64,000 bases of DNA from Methylobacterium sp. UNC378MF (GCF_900103195.1 NZ_FMWU01000019.1:80460-144459); one strand, 5' to 3'; positions 34,217 through 44,859 are shown, numbered from the stretch's first letter. The notes: a model not told the origin generated them from the sequence alone. Program-made: numbers and translations.

Positions 34217-34645
34217 ATGAGGACAATGCTGCTCTCGGCTGTCGCCGTCCTTGCCCTTGCTGGCGCGCCCTCGATGGCGCTGGCCGGCGGCAACGGTAAC
34301 GGCAACGGCAACGGCAACATCGGCTCGGGCAACGGTAACGGCAACGGCAATGCCAATGCCGGGTCGCTGAACGGCAACGGCAACGGCAACTTCAACATCG
34401 GCTTTCTGAACGGCAACGCCAACGGCAACGGCAACGCGGGATCCGGTAACGGCAACCTGAACGGCAACGGCAACATCTTCGGCGTTGGCAACGGCAACGG
34501 CAACGGCAACATCAACACCGGGAACGCCAACGGCAACCTCAACGGCAACCGCAATGTCCTCGGGGTCGCCAACGGCAACCTCAACGGCGTCAACAACTTC
34601 GGCAGCTTCAACGGCAACCTCAACGGCAACCGCAACCTACCTTAA
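34217..34645 (+). CDS. Secreted Asn-Gly repeat protein 1
   Basis: A 142-residue protein with an AGGAGG site before the ATG. Residues 1-23 (MRTMLLSAVAVLALAGAPSM, then ALA) are a signal peptide cut after MALA. The mature chain is almost only Gly and Asn (about 39% Asn) with one hydrophobic residue per turn. It is built of about eight units of 13 residues of the form GSLNGNGNGNFNI, GFLNGNANGNGNA, GSGNGNLNGNGNI, in which asparagine occupies every second position. That spacing suggests beta-strands with one Asn ladder, a beta-solenoid or amyloid-like fold. It has no Cys or Trp. It is the first of four such genes around a MacAB-like exporter. No characterised family is recognised. Confidence 0.8.
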   Translation: MRTMLLSAVAVLALAGAPSMALAGGNGNGNGNGNIGSGNGNGNGNANAGSLNGNGNGNFNIGFLNGNANGNGNAGSGNGNLNGNGNIFGVGNGNGNGNINTGNANGNLNGNRNVLGVANGNLNGVNNFGSFNGNLNGNRNLP

Positions 34646-34749
34646 GCGCGCGGGCCAAGAACGAATGCGACGGTCGCCCGGTGTGCGGCCGTCGGCACTG
34701 CGTTCGGGATCGTCCTCACGCGAGGCCGTCGGAACCAGGGAGCATTGCG

Positions 34750-35244
34750 GTGAAATCTCTCCTCATAGCCTTCTTCCTCGGTACATTGCTTGCGGTTCCT
34801 CCACAGGCGCAGGCTCAGATCTTCGCCATCGGCAACGGAGTCGGAAACGGCAACGGGAATATTGGTTCCATGAATGGGAACAACAACGGCAATTCGAACT
34901 CGGGCTCAGGAAATGGCACCGGCAACGGCAACGGCACTGGCATGCCGATCGTGAACGGCAACATGGGTGCCTTCAACAGCGGCTCGAACAACATCGGGGC
35001 CTTTAACGGCGGGACCGGCAACGTGGGCGCATTCAACGGGATGGGCAATACGGGAGCCAACAACGGTTCGCACAACGTCGGCGCCTATAACGGGAACAAC
35101 AATTCTGGCGCAGGGAACGGGAACTGGAATGTCGGCGCCGGCAACGGGAACCTTAACGGCGGCAGCAGCAACGGCAACGGCAACATTGGCGCTGGGAACG
35201 GCAACCTCAACGGTAACCCAAGCCTGAGCGTCTTCCGGCGGTGA
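34750..35244 (+). CDS. Secreted Asn-Gly repeat protein 2, pentapeptide-like
   Basis: A 164-residue protein from a GTG start at 34750. Signal peptide: MKSLLIAFFLGTLLAVPPQA then QA, cut before QIFAIGNG. The mature part starts with GNGNGNIG-type sequence and then runs in roughly ten-residue units, NIGAFNGGTG, NVGAFNGMG, NTGANNGSHN, VGAYNGNNNS, GAGNGNWN. This is close to the N-x-G-x-x pentapeptide pattern of the mycobacterial MPTR/Pentapeptide_2 repeats and would fold as a beta-helix. It ends SVFRR without a cell-wall anchor. It lies 104 bases after repeat gene 1 and 175 bases before repeat gene 3, all on the same strand. Confidence 0.78.
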   Translation: MKSLLIAFFLGTLLAVPPQAQAQIFAIGNGVGNGNGNIGSMNGNNNGNSNSGSGNGTGNGNGTGMPIVNGNMGAFNSGSNNIGAFNGGTGNVGAFNGMGNTGANNGSHNVGAYNGNNNSGAGNGNWNVGAGNGNLNGGSSNGNGNIGAGNGNLNGNPSLSVFRR

Positions 35245-35419
35245 TCCCCGCGTGCGCCCGGACCCTGTCGCTGGATGTTCTTGGACAGGTGATCGTACCT
35301 TTAAGAGCGGCATCTCAGTCTGGAGAGAGTAATACACAGCGCATGCCATCTCGCTGACTTGCGTCGGAGACGTGAGGGTCGCGCCTCGCCAAGGAAACAG
35401 GATCGAAGGAGTTCGCAGC

Positions 35420-35869
35420 ATGAACGACTTGTTCCGACGTGTCGCCCTCGGTGCCTACATCACCGTCGTAGCGCTGCTCCCGGCCTCCCTCTCGGCCCAG
35501 GTGCTCGTGATCCCGCCGGCATCCGCCGTCCCGATCGATAGCCAGAGGTGGAGTGCAGGCCCCATCTGGCGCCCTCACCACGTACCGCCGCACGGCCAGT
35601 TCGTCCGGTTCTGGGGCATGCTCCAGCCCCTCGCTGACGCGGGGGCAACCGACTTCGGCACGCCGCCCACCACGCCCGAAGGCCTCACCATTCTCAACGG
35701 CGGGATTGCTGCCTCGTCGAGCCCGGGCCTGAGGAGCGGCGCAGGCAACGGGAACGGCAATGGCAACATCGGTTCCAACAACGGCAACGGAAACCAAACG
35801 AACGGCAACGGCAATTTCGGCGTGGGGGACGGTGTCGGAAACAGAGTCGCTCCCCCGTCCAACTATTAA
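35420..35869 (+). CDS. Secreted protein with short Asn-Gly tail (repeat protein 3)
   Basis: A 149-residue protein; the ATG follows GAAGGAG by nine bases. The signal peptide is MNDLFRRVALGAYITVVALL, then PASLSA. The mature N-terminal 75 residues are a non-repeat region with several Trp and Pro (RWSAGPIWRPHHVPPHGQF, FWGMLQPLADAGATDFGTPP). From about residue 107 it becomes GNGNGNGNIGSNNGNGNQTN-type sequence. A folded head plus repeat tail would suit an adaptor or capping role on a fibre made of proteins 1 and 2, but this is inference. It precedes the exporter operon by 222 bases on the same strand. Confidence 0.72.
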   Translation: MNDLFRRVALGAYITVVALLPASLSAQVLVIPPASAVPIDSQRWSAGPIWRPHHVPPHGQFVRFWGMLQPLADAGATDFGTPPTTPEGLTILNGGIAASSSPGLRSGAGNGNGNGNIGSNNGNGNQTNGNGNFGVGDGVGNRVAPPSNY

Positions 35870-36091
35870 TGAAGCCGTGTGCGATGCGGGCGCGCCGGAA
35901 GGGCCACGGGCATTCTCCGACCCGAGCCTTCGCGTCGAAACTACACATGGATACGTGGGGCTTCACAGAAAATATCCAAACGCAACGATCACTGACATGA
36001 CAGGCAAATGGCTCGGGCTTGAGCCTAGGGCCGCCGTCCCGAGGCGCGGGTTTTCCGGTCATCCGAGGCGGGATAATGGGAGGGACGGTTC

Positions 36092-37519
36092 GTGGCGCGA
36101 TGGTTGCCCAACAACCTGATGACGCTCGGCTTCGCGGCGGTCACCGCCTTCGCCTTGCTCTCCTACGTCAACCCCGAGGTCGGCGGCTTCAGAGCCGCCC
36201 CGCACGGGTCGCCGGCGGTCGCGGCCGCTCAGGAGGATGCCAGGGGGGCCGCTAAGGTCGCCACGCCGGCGCCCGAGGGGCACTTCCTCACGACCCCGGT
36301 ACAGCGCGGCTCCCTAGAGCAGGTCATTACAGCCACCGGCACCGTGCAGCCGGTCGACACGGTCGAGGTCGGCTCGCAGCTCGCGGGGCAGATCGCCAAG
36401 CTGTACGTCGACTTCAACGACCGGGTCCGGCTCGGTGAGCCACTGGCCGAGCTTGATCCGCGCAGCTTCCTCGCCAAGGTCGAGGAGAACCGCGCCGCCC
36501 TCGCGATGGCGGTGGCCAGCGTGACGGTCCAGCAGGCCCGGCTCGACCGCGTCCGGGTCGATCTCGACAACGCCCGCGGCAACAAGGCGGTGCTCCAGGC
36601 CAAGCTCGAGAGTGCCCAGGCCTTGCAGCTGGCGGCCGAGCGCAACCTGGAGCGCAAGGTCGCGCTGCGCTCCCGCGAGGTCACCTCGGCCGCCGCCCTG
36701 GAGGAGGCGCAGACCGATCTCGCCGCTCGCAAGGCCCAGACGCGCGAGGCCAGCACCCTGCTCGACCTCAACGGCTTTGCGGTAGAGGCCGCCGTCGCGG
36801 AGGTCCGGCGCCTCGAGGCCGAGCTGACCCAGGCCCGTGCCGCTGTGCCCCAGCGCCAAGCGAGCCTGCGCGGCGCCGAGATCGACCTCGACCGCACGGT
36901 GATCCGCGCGCCCACCGACGGGGTCGTGGTCGGCCGCTTCGTCAACCAGGGGCAGACGCTGGCGGCGGGCTTGGAGGTGCGTACGGCCTTCAACATCGCC
37001 AAGAACCTCGCCGAGATGGAGGTCCATGCCCGCGTCGACGAGACCGACATCGGCCGGGTCGCGGCGGGGCAGCGGGCGACCTTCGGGGTAGACGCCTATC
37101 CGGGCCGCCGGTTTGAGGCGGTAGTCCGGCAGGTGCGCAAGGCGCCGCTGGTGACGCAGAACGTGGTCACCTACACGGTCGTCCTGAAGACCGACAACCG
37201 CGACGGCCTGCTCCTGCCCGGCATGACTGCCCTGGTAAAGCTGACGATCCACAAGGACGCGGACGTGCTGAAGGTGCCCCTGGCGGCCCTGCGCTTCAGC
37301 CCCGAGGGGACGGCGCCCCGCGATCCGGCCGCACCCGCCGTCTGGGTGCGGGCGCCCGACGGCCGGCTGGAGCCGGTGCGGGTCGAGATTGGCGCCACCA
37401 GCGCCGACCTCGTCGCCCTGCGCGCGGCCGGCCGCCTCGCCGAGGGCAGCGAGGTCGTAGTCGGGCAGGCGGAGGCGCCGGCCGGCCGGCGCCTGTTCGG
37501 CGTCCGGCTGGGATTTTAA
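36092..37519 (+). CDS. MacA-like periplasmic adaptor of an ABC efflux/secretion system
   Basis: A 475-residue membrane-fusion protein from GTG behind GGGAGGGA; an internal ATG at 36119 is possible. A membrane helix covers about residues 9-27 (LMTLGFAAVTAFALLSYVNP). The lipoyl half-motif GTVQPVDTVEVGSQLAGQIA is followed by a long alpha-hairpin (about 120-260), the second lipoyl half TVIRAPTDGVVVGRFVNQGQ, then a beta-barrel and membrane-proximal domain (VTYTVVLKTDNRDGLLLPGM, TALVKLT). It bridges an inner-membrane MacB pump to a TolC-type channel. Two bases separate it from the ATPase gene. No tolC is in the window. Confidence 0.9.
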   Translation: MARWLPNNLMTLGFAAVTAFALLSYVNPEVGGFRAAPHGSPAVAAAQEDARGAAKVATPAPEGHFLTTPVQRGSLEQVITATGTVQPVDTVEVGSQLAGQIAKLYVDFNDRVRLGEPLAELDPRSFLAKVEENRAALAMAVASVTVQQARLDRVRVDLDNARGNKAVLQAKLESAQALQLAAERNLERKVALRSREVTSAAALEEAQTDLAARKAQTREASTLLDLNGFAVEAAVAEVRRLEAELTQARAAVPQRQASLRGAEIDLDRTVIRAPTDGVVVGRFVNQGQTLAAGLEVRTAFNIAKNLAEMEVHARVDETDIGRVAAGQRATFGVDAYPGRRFEAVVRQVRKAPLVTQNVVTYTVVLKTDNRDGLLLPGMTALVKLTIHKDADVLKVPLAALRFSPEGTAPRDPAAPAVWVRAPDGRLEPVRVEIGATSADLVALRAAGRLAEGSEVVVGQAEAPAGRRLFGVRLGF

Positions 37520-37521
37520 CG

Positions 37522-38222
<701 letters not shown>

Positions 38223-38226
<4 letters not shown>

Positions 38227-39443
38227 GCCTGTCCCAGACCCTCCTGGTCGCGCTGCGGTCGCTGCGCCTGAACCCGATGCGCAGCTTTCTCACGATGCTG
38301 GGCATCGTCATCGGGGTCGCCTCGGTGGTGACGGTGCTGGCAATCGGCAGCGGCGCGCAGGGCCGGGTTGCCGACCAGATCCGGGCGGTGGGCGCCAACG
38401 TCCTGATGATCAATCCCGGGACCGCGCAGAAGGACGGGATCCGGCTCAAGGCGGGCACGCGCCTGACGCTGACCGAGGGCGACGTCGAGGCGATCCTCGC
38501 GCAGGTGCCGCAGGTCCGCGCCGCGGCCGGGTCGCTGTCGGGCAGCGCGCAGATCGTGCGCGAGAACAAAAACTGGAACACCGTCGTCAACGGCACCACG
38601 AACAGCCACTTCCTCGTGCGCGACTGGCTTCTGGAACGCGGGCGCAGCTTCAACCGCACCGAGCAGACCACCGCCGCCAAAGTCGCGATCCTCGGCAGCG
38701 TGGTGGCCAAGGAGCTGTTTGGGCACGACAACCCGATCGGCGCCGAAGTGCGCATCATGAGCGTGCCGTTCGAGGTGGTGGGCGTGCTCGACGCCAAGGG
38801 GCCCGACCAGGACGACGTGGTGTTCGTCCCGCTGGAGACCGCCAAGCTGCGCTTCCTGGGCAGCGCCAGCGGGGTCAACCGCGACGCGGTCGCCTACATC
38901 ATCGCCAAGGCGGTCTCCGACGAGGCCATGGCCCGGGCGCGCACCGAGATCGAGGCGCTGCTGCGCCAGCGCCACCGCATGACCGCAGGCCAAGAGGACG
39001 ATTTTCGGGTCTCCGACCCGGCCGCCGCCATGGATGCCCAGCGGGGTGCCACGCGCACGATCGCGCTGCTGCTGACCTCGGTGGCGGGCGTGTCGCTGCT
39101 GGTCGGCGGCATCAGCATCATGAACATCATGACGGTGACGGTGACGGAGCGAACCCGGGAGATCGGGATCCGGCGCGCGGTCGGCGCGCGCGGCGCCGAC
39201 ATCCGCCTGCAGTTCCTGGCCGAGGCCCTGGTGCTCTGCCTCCTGGGCGGCCTCGTCGGAGTGGTCGTCGGGACCGGGATCTCGCTGACCGTCGCCCGGT
39301 CAGCGGGCTGGGCGACGGTCGTCGACGCCCAGGCCATCCTGCTGGCGGTGGGGTTCTCGGCGCTCGTCGGACTGTTCTTCGGTTACTACCCGGCCCACCG
39401 GGCCTCACGGCTCGATCCGGTCGACGCCCTCAAGATGGAATGA
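38223..39443 (+). CDS. MacB-like ABC transporter permease
   Basis: A 406-residue FtsX-type permease whose ATG overlaps the ATPase stop (ATGA). The first helix is in MRSFLTMLGIVIGVASVVTV. A periplasmic MacB_PCD domain of about 210 residues follows, including RDWLLERGRSFNRTEQTTAA and SVPFEVVGVLDAKGPDQDDV. Three C-terminal helices are LLTSVAGVSLLVGGISIMNI, ALVLCLLGGLVGVVVGTGIS and a last one ending FFGYYPAHRASRLDPVDALK, the canonical family end. The complex moves substrates from the periplasm to a TolC channel; E. coli MacAB exports a heat-stable enterotoxin that way. The flanking secreted repeat proteins are candidate cargo. Confidence 0.92.
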
Positions 39444-39696
39444 TCACGTCTCGCTGGCCGTGTCCCGGCCCGGAAGGAGGTCACAGTGGTCCAGATCTGT
39501 GCGCGCGGCGCTCTCGCCGACACTCACCTCACCCTGACCTCGCGGGAGCAGGAGATTATCCGGCACATCGCCGCGGGCGCGAAGAATAACTCGATCGCCT
39601 ACGAGATGGGGATCTCGGCCAACACCGTGAAGACGCATATCGGCAACATCATGCGCAAGTTCGGGCTCCACAACCGGACCCAGATCGCGATTCTGC

Positions 39697-40410
<714 letters not shown>

Positions 40411-41251
40411 GGGCGATCCCTATCCTGGCGATGAGCAGTGCAACCCCGAATGGGAAAGCGGTATCGTTCGGAAGCTCGGCTGCCTGGTCAATGCCCGGGG
40501 CGAGCCGGACCAAGGCTAGTAACCGGAATACTCACCGATGGACGATGAATTCTGATGCGTGCGGCAAAAATGGTGCGTCCCGTGCGGAGGCCATGACTCC
40601 GTCGCACACGCCTCGCGGGCGCGTCCGGGACGGGCTCAGCGGGACACGGCGATCAGGCATTATGTAGCGCCGCTGATCGACAACCATGCGACGAACCGGC
40701 TGTTGACCGACGCTGCTGCCGATCAGCCGTGAGTACGTGATCCGAGGCTTGCCCTGAAGGCTCTTGCCGCGCTTGAGGGTGACGAGCACAGCGGCCTCGG
40801 ACCCCGCCGCTTCGGGGAAGGCTGTACGACGGCTTGTGCCGTGCGGCTACGTCCGCTCCACTGTCATCACGTCCGGAACTTCGACGTCGTGCCGGTTCTA
40901 CCGCTGGCATGATGCCTTCCAGAGCGGCGGCCCCGAGGCATTGGCGGATCGCCCGTCCCGACCCAGCCGGGTCCGGAATCGTCTGCCCGCAGAGATCCGT
41001 GAGCAGAGGGCGGCAACCCGCCAGATGCCAGCCTCACCACACAAAGTGCGGATGAACCAGACTTCGGCGCTCGTTGACAGCGCTCACCGGCCACGCCTCG
41101 CTCCTCTGACCCGATCCGCGAATCGGGCGGGCCGGACGCCCGCCCCCTCATCCGAGGATCCCGCGACGTCTCTGCACGCATCCGTCCAGATGCTGATCCG
41201 GCGCGACTCGGAACGACCGAGTCTACGCGAGCGCGCCGCCGAACTCAGCAG
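40411..41251. other. Gene-poor region with a transposase remnant
   Basis: 841 bases between the divergent-side start of repeat gene 4 and the end of the TAXI gene. Apart from a transposase fragment at 40836-41020, no frame carries a recognisable domain. The promoter of repeat gene 4 must be near 40411-40480. Confidence 0.5.
40836..41020 (+). pseudogene. Transposase fragment (IS3/IS481-like helix-turn-helix)
   Basis: The plus-strand frame reads CRFYRWHDAFQSGGPEALAD then RPSRPSRVRNRLPAEIRE, which matches the N-terminal segment of IS3/IS481-type transposases (FYRWxxxYxxGGPEALxDRxxRPxRVWNRIP). The catalytic DDE domain is absent and the frame decays on both sides. It is a dead insertion-sequence trace. 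Confidence 0.65.
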
Positions 41252-42355
41252 TCACCGAGCCTGCCGCCACTTCAAATAGGCTTGGTAGATCTCTTCCTTT
41301 CCAGCGCGCCCATCGAGCTGTGATTGGAAGAAACGGTCGAGATCCGGGTGGGCGGCGACCTCCCGCTCCCGGTGGCGGTCAAGCCATTCCTGCGCCGGTC
41401 CAAAGCGGGTCCAGCCGCTTACTGACGCCGCGAGATTGACCTCCCGCCATTTCGGGTGCCGCTGCGGAGCCAGGAGCTTGTCGAACTGGCCGAAAAAGGC
41501 GTCGACGAAGCGGACGAGCTTCCCGTAGCGGGCCGACCCCTTCGGACTGTTGTAGACACCGAGGATCGTGCCGACCGCGACGGTCTCCACCGCCTCGTCG
41601 CCAACGAGCTTTGGATAGTCGGCCCGCGTGAGGGTAGCGGGTACATAAGCCTCGTTCATCGTGTCAGGGTAGGGCGCCTTCACGAAGTGGAAGCGATCCC
41701 CCGGCTCGAAGCCTGCGACGAAGGCCACCGGCTTAGCCGCCACCGAGACGACCGCCTCGATCTCACCCTTGCGCAGCATTTCCAGGGCGGTCGGCTGGTC
41801 GACGTTGATCGCCTCTACGGTGACTCCGAACTCGCGGAACATGGCCCGGCCGCTGTAATCCGTGCCACTACCTTTGACATCGAAGCTGACCCGCTTGCCG
41901 CTGAGATCACCGACCGTCTGAACCGCCTTCGGCGCGATGATGTGCAACTCGTCATCGAAGAGCTTGGCGATGAACTGGATGTGCCGCTCAATATTCTTCA
42001 GCCGTTTGTCTTGCCTCAGCTGGTCCAGCGTATCGGTTCGGACGAAGCCCAGATCAACGCCTTTCAGGAAGCGGATATCGTAGGCGTTCTCGCCTGCCCC
42101 CTTGCCGAGGATCGGCAGGATCCGCAGGTTATCGCCGTCATCCAACGCGAAGGCGAGGTCGGCTCCGACGCGGAAGTAGGTCCCGCCAGGTGTGCCCGTC
42201 ACCACCGTAACGGTATTGGCGTTCATCCGCTCGCCCAGGGCAGCCTCCGTTTCGAGGCCGGCGTCGGCGCGCCTCGTATCCAAGGCCCATGCGGCAGGAC
42301 CAGACATTACGGTGGCAAGCCAGAGAAAAGCGGCGAATTGGGCAGGCCTCGGCAT
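41252..42355 (-). CDS. TAXI-type TRAP transporter solute-binding protein
   Basis: A 367-residue periplasmic protein. The signal peptide is AQFAAFLWLATVMSGPAAWA. The TAXI family core follows: TVTVVTGTPGGTYFRVGADL (the conserved G-x-x-x-G-x-Y/T-x), GAGENAYDIRFLKGVDLGFV, KAVQTVGDLSGKRVSFDVKG, SGTDYSGRAMFREFGV and ALEMLRKGEIEAVVSVAAKP. Known members deliver small organic solutes such as glutamate to DctQM-type permeases. No TRAP permease gene is nearby, so it is an orphan and may signal or share a permease. A secreted protein gene lies 45 bases upstream on the same strand, probably in one operon. Confidence 0.88.
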   Translation of the reverse strand: MPRPAQFAAFLWLATVMSGPAAWALDTRRADAGLETEAALGERMNANTVTVVTGTPGGTYFRVGADLAFALDDGDNLRILPILGKGAGENAYDIRFLKGVDLGFVRTDTLDQLRQDKRLKNIERHIQFIAKLFDDELHIIAPKAVQTVGDLSGKRVSFDVKGSGTDYSGRAMFREFGVTVEAINVDQPTALEMLRKGEIEAVVSVAAKPVAFVAGFEPGDRFHFVKAPYPDTMNEAYVPATLTRADYPKLVGDEAVETVAVGTILGVYNSPKGSARYGKLVRFVDAFFGQFDKLLAPQRHPKWREVNLAASVSGWTRFGPAQEWLDRHREREVAAHPDLDRFFQSQLDGRAGKEEIYQAYLKWRQAR

Positions 42356-42400
42356 TTATGCGTCCCCCAACGATCATTCGTCTGTCCTCAGGGCTTGTTC

Positions 42401-43453
42401 TCAACGGCTCGTCGCAGCGAGTATCCGCTCTTCCGGTCCCTCCTCAGCCGTGGCCATCGCATACAGGCTTCTGGCGAGGGCCGGGTCCGGCTGCAGGCCA
42501 CGCACCTTCCAGCTCCGCAGCATGGCTGGGTCCCACGTCTGCGCTAGAAGAAAGGTCGCGTTCGGCGCGTTGCGTGTGCGAGCGCGCTCCAGCAGAAGCC
42601 GCGCACCACTGATGTCACCGAGCCGGATCAGCCCCTTTGCCCGCTCGACAAGCGGATCAACGCGCGATGTTCGCTGCGGTGAGGCCGGAGGTCGCGGAAG
42701 GACGACTGCCTTCACGTCAGCGCCAGGTTTCCCCTCCACAGCCGCCGGAACTGCCGGGCGCTTGCCTGTCTCGGAGCCCTCAAGAGGCCCAGCACGTCCG
42801 TCCGCCGCGAGAACACCGGAGATCGAGGCGTCGCGACTGACTGTGGCGACGAGACGTTGGGTGGAAGGGGTTGTCTCGTGGATCTGGACGGTAGGCCGTT
42901 TTGAGCTGCTGAGTTCACCGCCGTTAACAGTCATACGATCCCGATTTCCTTGAACAAAGCTGACATTGAAGCGGCTGGTCGTCACCTCTAAGTGGCCGCC
43001 TGTCCCAAATTTCCAGATCGCCGCGACTGTAAGCGGGACATTTTGGTTGCGCCTGTCCTTGTACGTGATCTGAAGTTTCGAGATATCCCAGGTGCGAATG
43101 TCGGCATCGTCCTTGTCTTCCGATGGCGAGAACGTGTTGGTAGCGTCGCTGATCGTCGCGCCCAGGGGCAATCCAAGCAACCTGATCCCTTCGACAACGA
43201 CCGTTCTCGTAAGGACAAGCTTGATGTCTAATGGGACGGCGGTGCCGAACTCTCCAACCACATCGTGGCTGATGATCGATAGATCAGGCTCTTCGCTCGG
43301 CGCGGGATCTATATCGTTCCTGGCGCTTGATGCCACACTATCGGTAAGATGGTTGCTGCCCGCATCCTGCGCGGATGCCAGAGGCGAGTATGCCAGAGCA
43401 ATCACTAGCGCGGCCAGCGCACATGTAGCTCTATTTCGGCAGCACGTTCCCAT
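42401..43453 (-). CDS. Secreted protein of unknown function, partner of the TAXI protein
   Basis: A 350-residue protein from ATG at 43453 (MGTCCRNRATCALAALVIAL, a signal peptide ending LASA). Residues 40-170 form a beta-rich domain (PDLSIISHDVVGEFGTAVPL, then DIKLVLTRTVVVEGIRLLGL). After a Pro/Ser linker, the last 100 residues are helical and Sel1/TPR-like: VERAKGLIRLGDISGARLLL followed by ERARTRNAPNATFLLAQTWD. The call of a repeat domain is by pattern only. It lies 45 bases upstream of the TAXI gene and is the likely first gene of the pair. Confidence 0.7.
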   Translation of the reverse strand: MGTCCRNRATCALAALVIALAYSPLASAQDAGSNHLTDSVASSARNDIDPAPSEEPDLSIISHDVVGEFGTAVPLDIKLVLTRTVVVEGIRLLGLPLGATISDATNTFSPSEDKDDADIRTWDISKLQITYKDRRNQNVPLTVAAIWKFGTGGHLEVTTSRFNVSFVQGNRDRMTVNGGELSSSKRPTVQIHETTPSTQRLVATVSRDASISGVLAADGRAGPLEGSETGKRPAVPAAVEGKPGADVKAVVLPRPPASPQRTSRVDPLVERAKGLIRLGDISGARLLLERARTRNAPNATFLLAQTWDPAMLRSWKVRGLQPDPALARSLYAMATAEEGPEERILAATSR

Positions 43454-44049
43454 CGGATGCACTCCTGGCGGGCGCGTTCCGTTAGATATATGCGCCGAAT
43501 ATAGCACTATTCAGATTGCGTCAATGGTCTTGATTGCTATCAACCCGATTGATGCGGTCAATGTGCTCTCATTGAAAGCACCGCAATGGGAAATCCGAGT
43601 TGTCCAAGAAGTCAAAACTGGACGGTTCGCAATAAACAACGACGCGGTGCTCCGCGATCTCGATTCGGCCGAGCTGCGTTGCGTATCGGCTCGCGCTCGT
43701 GAGATCGGGCGCTCCCCCGCCTCGTGGGCAGATCGGGGCGGGGCCGAGCGGCCGATGCGTCTGGGGCGTACACCCATGACGGACCGGCCGGGCCAGAAGC
43801 GCTCAGATGAGGAGCCCGGCCGGCTAGCGTGTGAGCTGTTCACCGATGTTCGGGGTGAGTCCTCGGAAGCGAAAGCGGACCAGACCTTCAAGAGCGCTGG
43901 TGAGGTGGTCAGGGAGGTCATCCCTTGGATACCCAAGCGGCCGCCCACATCGTGATGCGACGAGCAAGGCGAGATGCCTTGGTCAACCTTCTGATCACTG
44001 ACGCCTTGACGACCGGAGACTAGGGCGGCCGGGCCGCAGTCACGACGTG
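43454..44049. other. Region without a recognised gene
   Basis: 596 bases. Frames on both strands are open for long stretches but show no known motif, no ribosome-binding site and no signal of codon bias. The right part probably carries the 3' flank of the small gene at 44050. Confidence 0.35.
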
Positions 44050-44226
44050 CTAGGCGCGGATCTCCGCGACGTGTAGGCAGCCGACCCACAAGTGGTCAGG
44101 CATATCGCTGTGATCATAATAGCCCGCCGCGTGGGCCATGGCATCGAGGGCGGCCAACGGATCGGCCGCTGAGCCGGTCCAGAGAATCGTGCCTGTGGCG
44201 CTCTGACGGATTTGGAACACCTTCAT
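44050..44226 (-). CDS. Small hypothetical protein
   Basis: A 58-residue protein from ATG at 44226, with GGGAGGGG seven bases upstream. It starts MKVFQIRQSATGTILWTGSA and continues ADPLAALDAMAHAAGYYDHS with DHLWVGCLHVAEIRA at the end. The short strand-helix-strand look resembles small hypothetical proteins common in Methylobacterium; function is unknown. Codon bias is good. Confidence 0.65.
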   Translation of the reverse strand: MKVFQIRQSATGTILWTGSAADPLAALDAMAHAAGYYDHSDMPDHLWVGCLHVAEIRA

Positions 44227-44634
44227 CGACCCCTCCCAAGCTCGAAGTTCCGATAAGTGTAGCACGGCCTTTGACGGTCCGGTGCTACCTCAATCGGCCA
44301 GTATACCGCAGAGCGGCGCTGCTTCGGATCAACCGCCGACCGGGCGTTCAGGCGAAGTGCATCGGGAGGCTGCACGCGCTGACACCCGATCATCTACCGG
44401 AGCCGGAGTGCAGCGGCTCCCTCGGCTTACGGCCTAGGAGATCGAGTCGCAATCGCGGCTATGTAATAAATGCAGATGATATCATTTACATCCCTCACGA
44501 AAATGGCTGTGAAATACAGGATTTACGGCTTCGCCCAATGTGTGATTACGCCTCTAAACGCCGTCATGTCACCCCCGGCCTCCAGATCCAGGGCCTGGCG
44601 CTTCGGGGTGACATGAGGGCCTCAACCGGCCTCC
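44227..44634. other. Region without a gene, AT-rich patch
   Basis: 408 bases. A patch at 44455-44540 (TGTAATAAATGCAGATGATA and following) is clearly AT-richer than its surroundings, which suggests foreign DNA or a promoter. No frame carries a recognisable motif. Confidence 0.4.
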
Positions 44635-44859
44635 TCATTTCCACCCGCCTCGCTCGTAGCCGTAGCTATCGGTCATGCCGTATTGCTCGCCGATGCGGCG
44701 GGCCCTCTCGGGGTCGCTCGTGACGAATGCAACCACCTCCGAGTTGCCGGTGTGCTTGACTGCCGGCAGCATGGCCTCCTGAGCGATGTCACCGAGCGCG
44801 ACGAAGGCGTAGCAAACCTTCTTGCCCGAGCTCAGGCCAAGGGCCGATCCGAGGCTCAT
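44635..44859 (-). pseudogene. Gfo/Idh/MocA oxidoreductase, N-terminal fragment
   Basis: A 74-residue frame reads KKVCYAFVALGDIAQEAMLP then AVKHTGNSEVVAFVTSDPER and ARRIGEQYGMTDSYGYE. This matches the first 60 residues of the NAD-binding Gfo/Idh/MocA family (VGxGxIAQxAxLPA). It then stops after GGWK, so the dinucleotide-binding fold is incomplete and the substrate domain (about 250 residues) is missing. It is a truncated relic. Confidence 0.7.

Noticed and set aside
34177..35075. Leu-Pro repeat frames opposite the Asn-Gly repeat genes
   Set aside because: They are the complement of the GGCAAC repeats and have no start signals; signal peptides and ribosome-binding sites are on the plus strand.
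34270..35230. CRISPR-like array suggested by repeated GGCAACGGCAAC units
   Set aside because: The repeats are codon-phased, degenerate, without spacers of constant length, and encode a continuous protein after a signal peptide.
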